From assembly GCF_006151805.1 (NCBI RefSeq), contig NZ_VDDA01000028.1, positions 1 through 56,194 on the forward strand: a stretch of 56,194 nucleotides of DNA, written 5' to 3'. Made by a program: the position numbers and the translations under genes. The stretch is from Methylobacterium terricola (GTDB lineage Bacteria; Pseudomonadota; Alphaproteobacteria; Rhizobiales; Beijerinckiaceae). This document shows, piece after piece, positions 1-7,898 of this stretch; position 1 is the first letter of the stretch, and each line of letters begins with the position of its first letter. The notes beneath the pieces are model-generated. The model saw only the letters and a program-made list of their open reading frames with translations, did no database searches and was not told the DNA's origin.

Positions 1-73
1 GGCGAGGCGGGTGCGGCGGCAGAAGCGGGGCGATCGCAGACCAGAGGTCGTCGGGAAGAAGCGGGCGAGCCAT
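1..73 (-). CDS. IS5-family transposase, N-terminal fragment (runs off left edge)
   Basis: Reading the minus strand from the ATG at 73-71 gives MARPLLPDDLWSAIAPLLPP and then more proline/arginine-rich residues to the edge. This is the typical start of the DUF4096-type N-terminal region of IS5/IS427-group transposases, which is where the protein first contacts DNA before its DDE nuclease domain. Only 24 codons are visible, so it cannot be said whether the gene is intact. The family call is recognition of the N-terminal motif and not of the catalytic core. Confidence 0.7.
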   Translation of the reverse strand, partial: MARPLLPDDLWSAIAPLLPPHPPR

Positions 74-122
74 ACCACCCCAACGCCCAACAGACCCGAT
101 CGTGCCGTTCTGTTAGGCGCTC
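1..122 (-). mobile_element. End of an IS5-family (IS427-like) insertion sequence, cut by the window edge
   Basis: The minus strand carries the first codons of an IS5-type transposase, and the 48 bases before its start codon run to a probable terminal inverted repeat. Read inward from base 122 the end begins GAGCGCCTAACAGAACGG, and it is followed outside by TTA, which fits the TNA target preference known for this IS group. The opposite end and most of the element lie outside the window. The exact outer boundary is inferred, since only one end is visible. Confidence 0.6.
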
Positions 123-449
123 TTAGGTGAATGCTAGCCAAGCCAGTGGGGCCTATCCGATGAGGGTGGCCGGACCGGGGAAACCAATTTGGTCTGGGTC
201 GTTCCGCGCAAGCCACTGCTTCAACCGCGAACACCGAGCAGCGGGCCACGTTCATAGCAAAGGTATTCGCCTTGTGCTGCAATCCCTGCAGTGCAACAAG
301 CTGATCTCGCTGCGAAGACGCCACCTGCAGATATTCGCTCTGCGACAATGGCGTCAGATAACGGGATGCAAAACTGGGCACCTGTAGCGTTCAGCGTCTG
401 TCACGGAACCCTTCGCGACCTGCTTCCCCGGTGGGCGCCATGTTGTGAC
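123..449. other. No recognisable gene between the IS end and the PAS/LuxR gene
   Basis: This stretch of about 330 bases lies between the insertion-sequence end and the 3' end of the sensor gene. Both strands have open frames of 60-90 codons, but none shows a convincing ribosome site or family motif. The minus frame reads through a stretch rich in Gln, Ala and Val that could be the tail of a gene broken by the insertion, but I cannot name it. Confidence 0.4.
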
Positions 450-2429
450 CTATGTACTGCTCTGATCCGCCGGGCGGACGCCGGCCGCTGTGGCGATGAG
501 AACGGCCTCAGGCAGGGTGCGGGCTCCGAGCGCTTCCATGACCTTCGCGCGGTGGATCTCCACCGTGCGCGGACTCAGGCCCAGCGTGCGGGCGATGGTC
601 TTGTTCGTGCCGCCTGCGAGCAGGCCCTCCAGCACTGCTCGCTCGCGCTCCGACAGGGACGCAACCCGACGGCGGGACTTGTCGCGTGCGCGCGTCCTTT
701 CGGCAGCGTCACGGATGTCCGCCATCGCCGTCTTGACCGCGAACAGCAGCGCCTCTGGTGTCCAAGGAGCGTCGAGGTAATCGGCCGCTCCTGCCTTCAT
801 GGCGCGCACCCCGAAGCCGACATCGCCTCCGCTCGCGCCGACCGCCACCACGGGTAGGTGTGAACGGTCAGCCTTCAGCGCGCTGATGAGGATCATGCCC
901 GTGGCTTCCTCAAGGTCGAGCACGACGCAGCCCGGCATCAGCGAGCCAGCCAGCTTGAGAAGGGCCTGACTTGTCGCGAAGGCCTTCACCTCATAATCGG
1001 CGGCCTGCAGGGCCGCCGCGAACCGATGCCGGGCGTCCTCACCGGCCGCGACCACGTAGGCGCGTAGGTCGGTAGCGGTCGTGACGTCCTGCGCGATCCC
1101 GCCGACGAAGCGGATGTGCCCGTCCTGCCCGGGGATCGGGAAGAAGGTGTCGCGGATGCGGCGCATCCCCCCATCCGAGGCACGCAAGATCCGGTATCTG
1201 AGCACCAGCGTCTCACTGTCTCCGACCCGCTCCAGCGCCTGAGCCGCGCCGTCGCGGTCCTCCGGGTGGATGCTCGCGAGCCAGCCCGCAAGGTCCGGCA
1301 TGGCCTCGACGGGCATACCCCAGACTTGCGCGAAGGCCGGGCTGAGGTAATTGAGTTGTCCGCTCTTCAGATCGGCGAGCCAGAGCACGTTCGCCGAATG
1401 CTCGGCGAAGCGCCGGAAACGCTCCTCACTCTCGCGCAGGTCCGCCTCGGCCTGATGGCGTTCGGTAATGTCGAGGGAGACCGCAAGGCCGCCAACGATG
1501 ACACCTGTCCCGTCGCGAAGGGCGCTGACGACGTTGCGCACCCACACTGCCGTACCATCCGGACGTAGATAGCGCTTCTCGATGGTGAAGGATGCGCCCG
1601 CCGCCATGGCGCGCTGGTAGAGAGGTTCGTTGAACGACCAGTCGTCCGGGTGGGTCAGTTCCTGCACGGTGCGGCCGAGCAGGTCATCGCGAGTGCGCCC
1701 CAGGATCTCGCAGTAGCGATCGTTGACGAAGCTCATCCGGTGGCCGGCATTGACGATGACGATGCCGGCTTCGGCTTGCTCGGCCACGGCTCGGAAGCGC
1801 TCCTCACTCTCGCGCAGTGCCTCGTCCGTGATGCGCCGTTGGATCAGGTCTGCGGCTTGCCGGTGCTGCGAGATAATGATCGCCGCGGTCTGGGTCAGGG
1901 CAGCGGCGAACTCGTGATCGCGGGGCGTGGCTTCACGCGGATCGCGGAAGTACACGGCGAAGGTACCAACGACCCGCCCCGCTGCGGTTTCGGCCGGGAA
2001 CGACCAGACGGCACGGATGCCGTGCTCTTCGGCCAACCAGAGCCACGGCTGCCAGCGTGGCTCCTTTCTCACGTCGACGGTAATGACCGGCTGACGGTTG
2101 AAGACCGCCAGACCACACGCCAAAGAGTCCGACCCGATCTTGATGCCGCCTGCGGCTATGGCATAGGGCTCGGGCATTCCTATGACGTGCCGCAGCCCGG
2201 TGCCGTCAGGGTCGGTCAGGTAGAAGGCGGAGCGAAGGCCTCCGCCAGACTGGGAGCAGGCGGTATCCACGAGGATGCCCAGTGACTCTGCGAGCGGCGC
2301 GCCGTTGATCGCAGCCTGAAACGCTTTGTTCTGCGCTGAAAGCCATGCCGTGCACTCGACATGACTGCCGAATGCATGGAAGCCGTCCGAGGCTTGCAAC
2401 ATGTTGTCTGATATAATGTCCATAGTCAT
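450..2429 (-). CDS. GAF-PAS-PAS-receiver-LuxR hybrid transcription regulator
   Basis: A cytoplasmic sensor-regulator of about 659 residues. Order of parts: GAF-like domain (about 35-190), two PAS/PAC modules introduced by RESEERFR motifs (about 205-326 and 330-455), a response-receiver-like domain (about 456-575) and a C-terminal LuxR/FixJ helix-turn-helix beginning LSERERAVLEGL. The receiver keeps the phosphorylatable Asp region (VVLDLEE) but has YLDAPWTP where active receivers have a Lys-Pro, so its conserved lysine appears lost. No histidine-kinase core is present, so ligand or redox sensing probably acts directly on DNA binding. I chose the ATG at 2429 (a second is at 2423) because the open frame further upstream has no family similarity. 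No clear Shine-Dalgarno precedes it. Confidence 0.85.
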   Translation of the reverse strand: MTMDIISDNMLQASDGFHAFGSHVECTAWLSAQNKAFQAAINGAPLAESLGILVDTACSQSGGGLRSAFYLTDPDGTGLRHVIGMPEPYAIAAGGIKIGSDSLACGLAVFNRQPVITVDVRKEPRWQPWLWLAEEHGIRAVWSFPAETAAGRVVGTFAVYFRDPREATPRDHEFAAALTQTAAIIISQHRQAADLIQRRITDEALRESEERFRAVAEQAEAGIVIVNAGHRMSFVNDRYCEILGRTRDDLLGRTVQELTHPDDWSFNEPLYQRAMAAGASFTIEKRYLRPDGTAVWVRNVVSALRDGTGVIVGGLAVSLDITERHQAEADLRESEERFRRFAEHSANVLWLADLKSGQLNYLSPAFAQVWGMPVEAMPDLAGWLASIHPEDRDGAAQALERVGDSETLVLRYRILRASDGGMRRIRDTFFPIPGQDGHIRFVGGIAQDVTTATDLRAYVVAAGEDARHRFAAALQAADYEVKAFATSQALLKLAGSLMPGCVVLDLEEATGMILISALKADRSHLPVVAVGASGGDVGFGVRAMKAGAADYLDAPWTPEALLFAVKTAMADIRDAAERTRARDKSRRRVASLSERERAVLEGLLAGGTNKTIARTLGLSPRTVEIHRAKVMEALGARTLPEAVLIATAAGVRPADQSST

Positions 2430-2731
2430 TGAGGAATATTGAGCGGCCACCGGCGTATGCCGAGCGCTAAGGCCAGTCAGATGCGCGGACACCCCGCCGA
2501 AGGGATCATTTGCTAGGCCCCTTCGAGAGGACCGACTATAACAAAAGAAAGAAACGGGCTGGTGTCCGCGGTCGCGGTTGCGAAGGCCGCTTTCGAGGCC
2601 AGCCCATCGTACTAGCTGCAAGCGGACCTTCCGAGGGTCCGCAACGGGTCGAAAGCGGCGGCTCGCACCTCCAGCGACGGCCAACGACGCTTCACGAGAC
2701 CGGTAGAGGCCAATCAGCTACGATCGCGGCC
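2430..2731. other. Divergent intergenic region between the PAS/LuxR and SRAP genes
   Basis: About 300 bases separate the two divergent start codons and must hold both promoters. The region includes an A-rich tract near 2538-2553 and a hairpin GCGGACC / GGTCCGC (2622-2628 with 2636-2642). I cannot assign -35 and -10 boxes with confidence. Confidence 0.5.
2621..2642. repeat. Intergenic hairpin and dispersed repeat, copy 1
   Basis: The sequence contains a 7-bp inverted repeat with a 7-base loop (GCGGACC ttccgag GGTCCGC). Bases 2621-2640 match 4675-4694 at 17 of 20 positions. Both copies lie in intergenic DNA either side of the SRAP, integrase and phosphatase block. This pattern suggests a genus-specific intergenic repeat; its function is unknown. 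Confidence 0.45.
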
Positions 2732-3376
2732 ATGTGCAACCTCTACAGCTCTGCCCGCTCCCAGGATGAAATCCGGCGCACCTTCGCGATCGATCGCGAC
2801 GAGACCGGCAACCTGCCGCCGCTGCCCGGGATCTTCCCCGACCAGATGGCGCCCGTCATCCACGCTGCCGGCGGCGAGCCGGTGCTGACGATGATGCGCT
2901 GGGGCTTCCCGCCGCCGCCGAAGCTCAGCACGCAGCCGGTCACGAACGTGCGCAACGTCGCCTCGCCCTACTGGCGGCCCTGGCTCAAGCCGGCGCACCG
3001 CTGCCTCGTGCCGGTCACCTCGTTCAGCGAGTACGCCGACACGAAGCCCCGCAAGACGCCGGTGTGGTTCGCCCTCAACGAAAGCCGGCCGCTCTTCGCC
3101 TTCGCGGGGATCTGGCGGCCGTGGACGGGCGTGCGCGGGCCGAAGCGAGATGAGCCCGTTGAGGAGGAGCACCGGCTGTTCTCGTTCCTGACGACCGAGG
3201 CGAACGGCGTGGTGGGGCCGGTCCATCCGAAGGCGATGCCGGTGCTGCTCACCACGATGGAGGAGTGGCGCACCTGGCTTGAGGCGCCAGCCGAGGAGGC
3301 GTTGCAGCTACAGCGGCCGCTCCCGGACGAGATGATGGCCGAGGTGGCACGAGGCGAGCGCCATGACGGGATCTAA
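2732..3376 (+). CDS. SOS response-associated peptidase (SRAP, YedK/HMCES family)
   Basis: A 214-residue SRAP domain protein. The family shields abasic sites in single-stranded DNA by forming a covalent thiazolidine crosslink through the N-terminal cysteine after removal of Met1. The start at 2732 places Cys at position 2 (MCNLYS), which is required for activity and decides the start codon over the longer upstream frame. Other family landmarks are visible: the NVRNVAS segment (the Asn active-site region), SFSEYAD (the catalytic Glu region, family form GF-E-W) and VHPKAMPVLL (the His motif). Its length is normal for the family. It stands alone, divergent from the PAS/LuxR gene and facing the integrase remnant. 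Confidence 0.93.
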   Translation: MCNLYSSARSQDEIRRTFAIDRDETGNLPPLPGIFPDQMAPVIHAAGGEPVLTMMRWGFPPPPKLSTQPVTNVRNVASPYWRPWLKPAHRCLVPVTSFSEYADTKPRKTPVWFALNESRPLFAFAGIWRPWTGVRGPKRDEPVEEEHRLFSFLTTEANGVVGPVHPKAMPVLLTTMEEWRTWLEAPAEEALQLQRPLPDEMMAEVARGERHDGI

Positions 3377-3548
3377 GGAGCAGGTGCAGCATCCGCGGTG
3401 TTGCCCGCTTTCGCCCGTCGACGCGATGAAGCGGGGAGACCGGCCGGGGAGGGCGCCGATTGCGTACAACAAAACGTCCAACACGGAGTTCGGAGACCGT
3501 AACATTTTTCATTTACGTCAATCGCTTAGGTCAGATCGATGGGATGCG

Positions 3549-3569
3549 CGAATCCCACCCCTTCCGCCA
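3549..3569 (+). other. tRNA-Ser 3'-end-like sequence, possible attachment site
   Basis: Twenty-one bases read like the 3' end of a bacterial tRNA-Ser: the end of a T-loop (CGAAT), a T-stem strand CCCAC, an acceptor strand CCCTTCC, discriminator G and CCA. The 5' two-thirds of a tRNA is not present upstream. The sequence lies 25 bases beyond the stop of the truncated tyrosine integrase, where an attL/attR core would be expected. The assignment rests on this similarity and position only. Confidence 0.45.
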
Positions 3570-3593
3570 ATGAAATCAAAACCTTAGATGTAG

Positions 3594-4007
3594 TCAACCG
3601 ACGCGGGCCTCGTCGGACTCCGCCGTGTTTGTGCCTAGGCTTGTGCCGAGCGTCGCTATTGCGCGGTGTAGGTGGTCGGTCACGAGATGCGAGTAGCGCA
3701 TCGTCATGGCCACAGTCCGGTGGCCGAGGATCGCCTGAAGAGCGGCGAGGTCACCGGTTTCCATCAGGAAGACCGAGGCGAACCGGTGGCGCAGATCGTG
3801 ACAGCGCCATGGGACCCCAGCCCGCCTCGCGATGTTGCGATACTGACTGGCGAAATGCGTATAGCGGCGGCCGTCGCCGTTCCAAAAGACGTGGTGCCGA
3901 GTAATGTGCCGAGGGGTTCCGGTCAGGACAGCCAGGGCTTCGTCGCTCGGCGGCACGACGCCCGGGCTGGATGTCTTGGTCTTCGTAAGGCGGATCGCGC
4001 GACCGGG
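3594..4007 (-). pseudogene. Tyrosine recombinase/phage integrase, C-terminal remnant
   Basis: The minus frame encodes the C-terminal half of a site-specific tyrosine recombinase. Visible parts are a beta-strand region RLTKTKTS, then the HDLRHRFAS box, the LGHRT box and the RYSHL box carrying the nucleophilic tyrosine. The core-binding domain and the first catalytic arginine box are missing: similarity stops near 4002 and the frame ends in a stop at about 4038-4040. A GTG at 3956 could start a 120-residue product, but that protein would lack one catalytic Arg and DNA-binding arm. It is therefore a relic of an integrative element. The neighbouring phosphatase gene begins about 30 bases from the break. 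Confidence 0.85.
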
Positions 4008-4039
4008 ACAAGGCAGCGTCGCTATCGGAGTTTTGCTCT

Positions 4040-4600
4040 ATGCACGCACATCTCATCGTCGCCCTCGCTTTGGTCGTTTCTGTCATCCCTGCATCTGCAA
4101 CGGAGGCGGTTTGGGCGGCGGCACGGGCTGGCGGGACGGTCATGTTGCTGCGGCACGCCAACGCTCCGGGCTTCGGCGATCCGGCGGATTTCAGGCTCGG
4201 CGCCTGCGAGACGCAGCGCAATCTTGGCGAGGCGGGCCGCGCACAGGCCGCTGAACTCGGCCTACGCTTGAGACGTGAGCTCGTCGTCGTGACCGCGGTT
4301 CGGTCCAGCCGATGGTGCCGCGCACGCGACACCGCCGCCCTCGCGTTCCCCGACGTCACGGTCGAGGCCGATCCGTCTCTCGACAGCTTCTTTGTCGATC
4401 GCAAGGCCGAGCCGGACCAGAGCGCAGCCCTACGCGACCGCATTCGAGATTGGTTGGGCCGACCGGGTACCCTCGTGCTCGTGACGCATCAGGTGAACAT
4501 CACGGCGCTCACCGGAATCGTCCCGGCAGACGGCGAGATCACCGTCCTTCGACCGAATGCAGACTCTGGGTTTGATGTGGTAGGGCGACTCAGACCATAG
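4040..4600 (+). CDS. Exported histidine phosphatase family protein
   Basis: A 186-residue protein with a short signal peptide (about residues 1-20, cut after ASA) and then a histidine-phosphatase (phosphoglycerate-mutase-like) fold. The phosphate-accepting LRHA motif is at about residues 37-40 (family form RHG/RHA), followed by the NLGEAGRAQA segment, VRSSRWCRARDTA (second Arg region) and VTHQVNITALTG with the second catalytic histidine. It would act in the periplasm on an unknown phosphomonoester. It has no partner gene, begins close to the integrase break point, and may be cargo brought in with it or the original chromosomal neighbour. Confidence 0.87.
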   Translation: MHAHLIVALALVVSVIPASATEAVWAAARAGGTVMLLRHANAPGFGDPADFRLGACETQRNLGEAGRAQAAELGLRLRRELVVVTAVRSSRWCRARDTAALAFPDVTVEADPSLDSFFVDRKAEPDQSAALRDRIRDWLGRPGTLVLVTHQVNITALTGIVPADGEITVLRPNADSGFDVVGRLRP

Positions 4601-4674
4601 GCGGGAGAAGGCATATACAGCCCTAACACCACCTGTTCCGGTCAAATGAGTCCGTTCTGTCAGACTGCCCCGAA

Positions 4675-4694
4675 AGCGGACGCTCCGAAGGTCC
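4675..4694. repeat. Intergenic dispersed repeat, copy 2
   Basis: This 20-base segment matches 2621-2640 at 17 positions (differences at positions 8, 9 and 15). It lies just after the phosphatase gene and before the 3' end of the SDR gene. Here the hairpin pairing is weaker than in copy 1. Confidence 0.4.
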
Positions 4695-4705
4695 TCTGTC
4701 GGCGC

Positions 4706-5446
4706 TCACAGGACGCTGGCGGCGGCGTCGACCGTGAGGGCGGCCCCATTCACATGCGCGGCCTCATCGGACAGGAGGAACGCGACAACGTTCGCAACGT
4801 CGGCGGGCTTGCCGTAAATGGGCTGTCCCGCTCTTCGGATCGCGCCACCGGACCTGAGGGCCTGCGCGTCGAGCGAATGAATCATGCGGGTGTCGATCGG
4901 GCCGGGCAGGACGGCGTTCACCCGAACGCCCGTACCCTGGACGTCGAGCGCCGCCACCCGGGTCAGCCCGAGGACGGCATGCTTGGCGGCCACGTATCCC
5001 GCGAGGCCGGCACGGCCCCGGATCGCGGAGGTGGAGGCGACGGTGACGATCGACCCGGCGCCGCGCCGGCGCATCCGGCCGAGAACATGCTTCAGGCCCA
5101 GGAACGTACCCTTGGCGTTGACGGCGAGAACCCGGTCGAAGACGTCGTCCGGGTATTCGTCGATCGGGGCGACGACACCCTCGATGCCCGCATTGCTGAC
5201 GAAGGCCGTGATCGGTCCGAGATCGCGTTCGACGGCCGCGACGCAGGCGGCGAATCCGGCGCTGTCGGAGACGTCCGTCCTGACGAACAAGGCGCGCCGG
5301 CCCGCGGCCTCGACCAGCCGCGCGGTCTCCGCGCCCGAAGCGGGATCGTGGTCGGCCAGCGCGATCGCGGCGCCGTCCCGGGCGAGCCGGAGAGCGATGG
5401 CGCGTCCGAGGCCGCCCCCGCCGCCGGTGACGAGCGCGACGCTCAT
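4706..5446 (-). CDS. SDR-family NAD-dependent dehydrogenase/reductase
   Basis: A 246-residue classical short-chain dehydrogenase. It shows the TGGGGGLG cofactor loop (residues 7-14), NAG at 85-87, a serine at about 138-140 and the catalytic YVAAK (Tyr151, Lys155). The acidic Asp after the second strand (LADHD) points to NAD(H) rather than NADP(H). The ATG at 5446 overlaps the stop of the upstream substrate-binding protein by 4 nt (ATGA), so the two are translationally coupled and the longer frame upstream is not used. It is the last gene of a three-gene operon with the acetoacetate-decarboxylase-like protein. Its alcohol or ketone substrate is unknown. Confidence 0.9.
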   Translation of the reverse strand: MSVALVTGGGGGLGRAIALRLARDGAAIALADHDPASGAETARLVEAAGRRALFVRTDVSDSAGFAACVAAVERDLGPITAFVSNAGIEGVVAPIDEYPDDVFDRVLAVNAKGTFLGLKHVLGRMRRRGAGSIVTVASTSAIRGRAGLAGYVAAKHAVLGLTRVAALDVQGTGVRVNAVLPGPIDTRMIHSLDAQALRSGGAIRRAGQPIYGKPADVANVVAFLLSDEAAHVNGAALTVDAAASVL

Positions 5447-6684
5447 GCCTTGACCATCGGGCAGCCGCCCTCGCCGAGCGGACGCCACACGACGTCGGCC
5501 GGGATCGACTGCACGACCTTGTAGTAATCCCACGGGTATTTCGAGTCGGCCGGGCTCTTCACCTCGAACAGGTACATCGGATGGAGCTTGCGGCCGTCGG
5601 GCCGGATCGAGCCCTTGCCGAAGAGTGGATCATCGGTCGGCATCTCCTTCATCCGGGAGACGACGGCCCGGCCGTCGGCCGCGCTGCCGAGCGACTGGAC
5701 GGCGCGCAGGCAGTGCAGGGCCGAGGCATAGGCGCCGGCATGCAGTGCGCTCGGGTAGCGGTCGCGGTTTCTCGGGACGAACCGCTTCGTCCAGGCCCGG
5801 GTTCCCTCGTTCAGATCCCAGTAGAAGGCCTCGGTGAATTGCAGCCCCTTCGCCGTCTCGAGACCGAGGGAGTGGACGTCGGTGATGTAGAGGACCGTCG
5901 CCACGAGCTTCTGCCCCCCGGCCGGGATGCCGAACTCGACCGCCTGCTTGATCGAGTTGATCGTGTCGCCCCCGGCGTTGATCAGACCGACGACCTGGGC
6001 CCCGGAGGCCTGTGCTTGCAGCAGGAAGGACGAGAAATCGGGCGTGTTGATCGGCGTCCGTACGCCGCCGATGACCTTGCCGCCGCTCCGCTCGACCACG
6101 CGCCGGACATCCCCCTCCATCGCGTGGCCGAAGGCGTAGTCGGCCGTGAGGGTGAACCACGAGCGCGCACCGGAGGCGACCACTGCCGTCGCGGCGCCGG
6201 TCGCGAGCGCGTAGGTGTCGTAGGTCCAGTGGATCGTGTTCGGCGAGCAAGCCTTGCCGGTCAGGTCGGAGGAGGACGGGCCTGAGGCCAGCATCACCTT
6301 GTTCTTGTCGCGCACCACGCTGCCGACCGCCAGGGCGACGGCCGAGTTCGGGACGTCGGTGATGACGTCGACCCCGTCCTGGTCGATCCACTTCCGGGCG
6401 ATCGCCGCGGCGACGTCGGCCTTGTTCTGGTGATCGGCGCTCAGGATCTCGACGGGCAGCGAGGGGCCGGCACCGAGATCCTCGGCGGCCAGCTGCGTGG
6501 CGAGGACCGAGCCCTGGCCCGTGCAATCCGCGTAGAGGCTGGACATGTCGGTCAGGACGCCGATCCTGACCGGCCGCGCCGGTTCGGCCCTGAGGCGGGT
6601 CGATCCCAGGACCGCCGCGCCGACCCCGCCGGCCAGGAATGTCCGGCGGCCGATCCGGCGCGCACTGAAGGCCGTCGATGGCAT
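5443..6684 (-). CDS. ABC transporter substrate-binding protein (Leu/Ile/Val type), orphan
   Basis: A 413-residue periplasmic ligand-binding protein of the branched-chain amino acid/amide (LivK-like) type. A twin-arginine export signal (RRIGRRTFLAGG) is followed by a hydrophobic stretch and then VRIGVLTDMSSLYAD, typical of the fold's first lobe. The second ATG (6684) is preferred to 6699 because GGGAGAGG sits 5 bases before it. No permease or ATPase gene lies in this operon, so it either serves a transporter encoded elsewhere or signals. It sits between an acetoacetate-decarboxylase-fold gene and an SDR gene, suggesting a small keto acid or carboxylate ligand (inference). Confidence 0.88.
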   Translation of the reverse strand: MPSTAFSARRIGRRTFLAGGVGAAVLGSTRLRAEPARPVRIGVLTDMSSLYADCTGQGSVLATQLAAEDLGAGPSLPVEILSADHQNKADVAAAIARKWIDQDGVDVITDVPNSAVALAVGSVVRDKNKVMLASGPSSSDLTGKACSPNTIHWTYDTYALATGAATAVVASGARSWFTLTADYAFGHAMEGDVRRVVERSGGKVIGGVRTPINTPDFSSFLLQAQASGAQVVGLINAGGDTINSIKQAVEFGIPAGGQKLVATVLYITDVHSLGLETAKGLQFTEAFYWDLNEGTRAWTKRFVPRNRDRYPSALHAGAYASALHCLRAVQSLGSAADGRAVVSRMKEMPTDDPLFGKGSIRPDGRKLHPMYLFEVKSPADSKYPWDYYKVVQSIPADVVWRPLGEGGCPMVKA

Positions 6685-6732
6685 CGTATCCTCTCCCATG
6701 GTGATCGATCCGTGCGGGGGACGGCGCGGGCG

Positions 6733-7515
6733 CTACGGGATCAGGCGCTTGAGCAGGCGCCGGTCCTCGACCGCGAAGCCGCCGCCATAGACATCGGACA
6801 CCATGAACTGCGCCGACAAGATCTCGGGCTCCAGCGCCGCGATCGGATCGAAGGCGGAGGCGTTCAGCGTCATCGCGGCCCGTCCGGGGCGCGGCTCGGA
6901 ATAGGCGAGGGGCGTGCGCCGATAGACGATGTCGGCATAGGCCGTCTCCAGGCGCTCCGGATGCGGGAGGCGCCGGACGTGGATCTCGCCGCCCGGCTGC
7001 TCGTCGGCGTCGACGAGGCGCACGACCGGCGCGTCCGGATCGGGTGTGAACCGGAATTCCGCCAGCGGACCGCCGCGGCGGTCGACCCGGCCGGAGATCG
7101 ATCCGTCCGGAGCCTCGTCGAACGCGTAGGTGCAATCCTTCTTGGTATAGCCGAAGAGCTCGCGCCCGGCAGCGATCCCCATCGGATCGCTGCAATACAT
7201 GTAGAGATGCGTCTGGGTGAACAATCCTTCGTAGCGGACCGCGACCGTCACCATGAGGTCGAACATGCGCCCTTGATGAAGCGACAGGGTATGCCCCGGC
7301 GAGGCCATGAAGCGGAAGGCGACCCGGTCGTTGACGAGCTCGAACGGCGTGTCGGCGAGGAGGGCGGCGACCTTCGCCCGATCGACCCGGGTCATGACCT
7401 CGACGGTCCGCAGCGCGCATTCCCATTCGACCGGATAGGCCGGCGCGTATTGCGGATTGACGCCGCTGTTCGGATGCATGTCGTAATCGCCGAACATCTT
7501 CTTGACGTCGTACAC
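6733..7515 (-). CDS. Acetoacetate decarboxylase family protein
   Basis: A 260-residue protein of the acetoacetate decarboxylase (ADC) fold, covering nearly its full length. The segment ELFGYTKKD (Lys125 and Lys126) aligns with the region carrying the Schiff-base lysine pair of classical ADC. A GTG start at 7515 is chosen because AGGAGGT lies 5 bases upstream; the open frame continues to an ATG at 7692 but without family similarity. It is the first gene of an operon with an orphan ligand-binding protein and an SDR, divergent from a GntR regulator. ADC-like proteins also include hydratases and aldolases, so decarboxylation of acetoacetate is likely but not certain. Confidence 0.85.
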   Translation of the reverse strand: MYDVKKMFGDYDMHPNSGVNPQYAPAYPVEWECALRTVEVMTRVDRAKVAALLADTPFELVNDRVAFRFMASPGHTLSLHQGRMFDLMVTVAVRYEGLFTQTHLYMYCSDPMGIAAGRELFGYTKKDCTYAFDEAPDGSISGRVDRRGGPLAEFRFTPDPDAPVVRLVDADEQPGGEIHVRRLPHPERLETAYADIVYRRTPLAYSEPRPGRAAMTLNASAFDPIAALEPEILSAQFMVSDVYGGGFAVEDRRLLKRLIP

Positions 7516-7898
7516 GGTGACCTCCTGGGTTTCGCTGCGGCGCTCGCGGCGACGATCGTCAGGTTCCGCTGCGAAGGATGAATGGGCATGGCGACCGCGC
7601 CGCCGAATCAGCCCGACGATCCGCGCATCAGGCCTGCAACCGGGGGCCGGCCGCGCTTGCCGGCCCGTGCGGCGTGTCATGGCCGGGAGCATCCATGCGG
7701 CGTCGGATCGCTCTCCGACGACGGGCAGCCCCGACGTTTCGTCCCTTTTCGGCTGGTTCGGGTCGGCAGACCGGCCTCGCAGCCTCGCCGATCGCCCTTG
7801 TTAGAGCGTACACTGCATCCAGTGTACATTGGAGTCAACCACTGTTACCGGGTATCGACGCCATCGCGTCGCCCCGCGGCCGTTCCCGGGAGAAGGGT
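7516..7898. other. Divergent promoter region between the ADC operon and the GntR gene
   Basis: The 383 bases between the divergent starts carry no credible gene. The one clear structure is the perfect inverted repeat at 7808-7827, close to the regulator gene. The rest shows no obvious hairpin or coding signal. Confidence 0.55.
7808..7827. promoter_or_regulatory. Inverted-repeat operator candidate (GTACACTG-N4-CAGTGTAC)
   Basis: Two 8-base arms, GTACACTG and CAGTGTAC, form a perfect inverted repeat around CATC. It lies 71 bases before the GntR start and about 290 bases before the divergent decarboxylase-like gene. Size and symmetry fit the operators of FadR/GntR-type dimers, so autoregulation and control of the divergent operon is the natural reading. 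Binding is inferred. Confidence 0.6.

Noticed and set aside
127..387. An 86-codon plus-strand gene after the insertion-sequence end
   Set aside because: No ribosome site, no recognisable motif and overlap with another frame; it was recorded as unassigned DNA.
3480..3569. A complete tRNA gene ending at 3569
   Set aside because: Only the 3' T-arm/acceptor-like part is present; no matching 5' acceptor strand, D-arm or anticodon arm can be found upstream.
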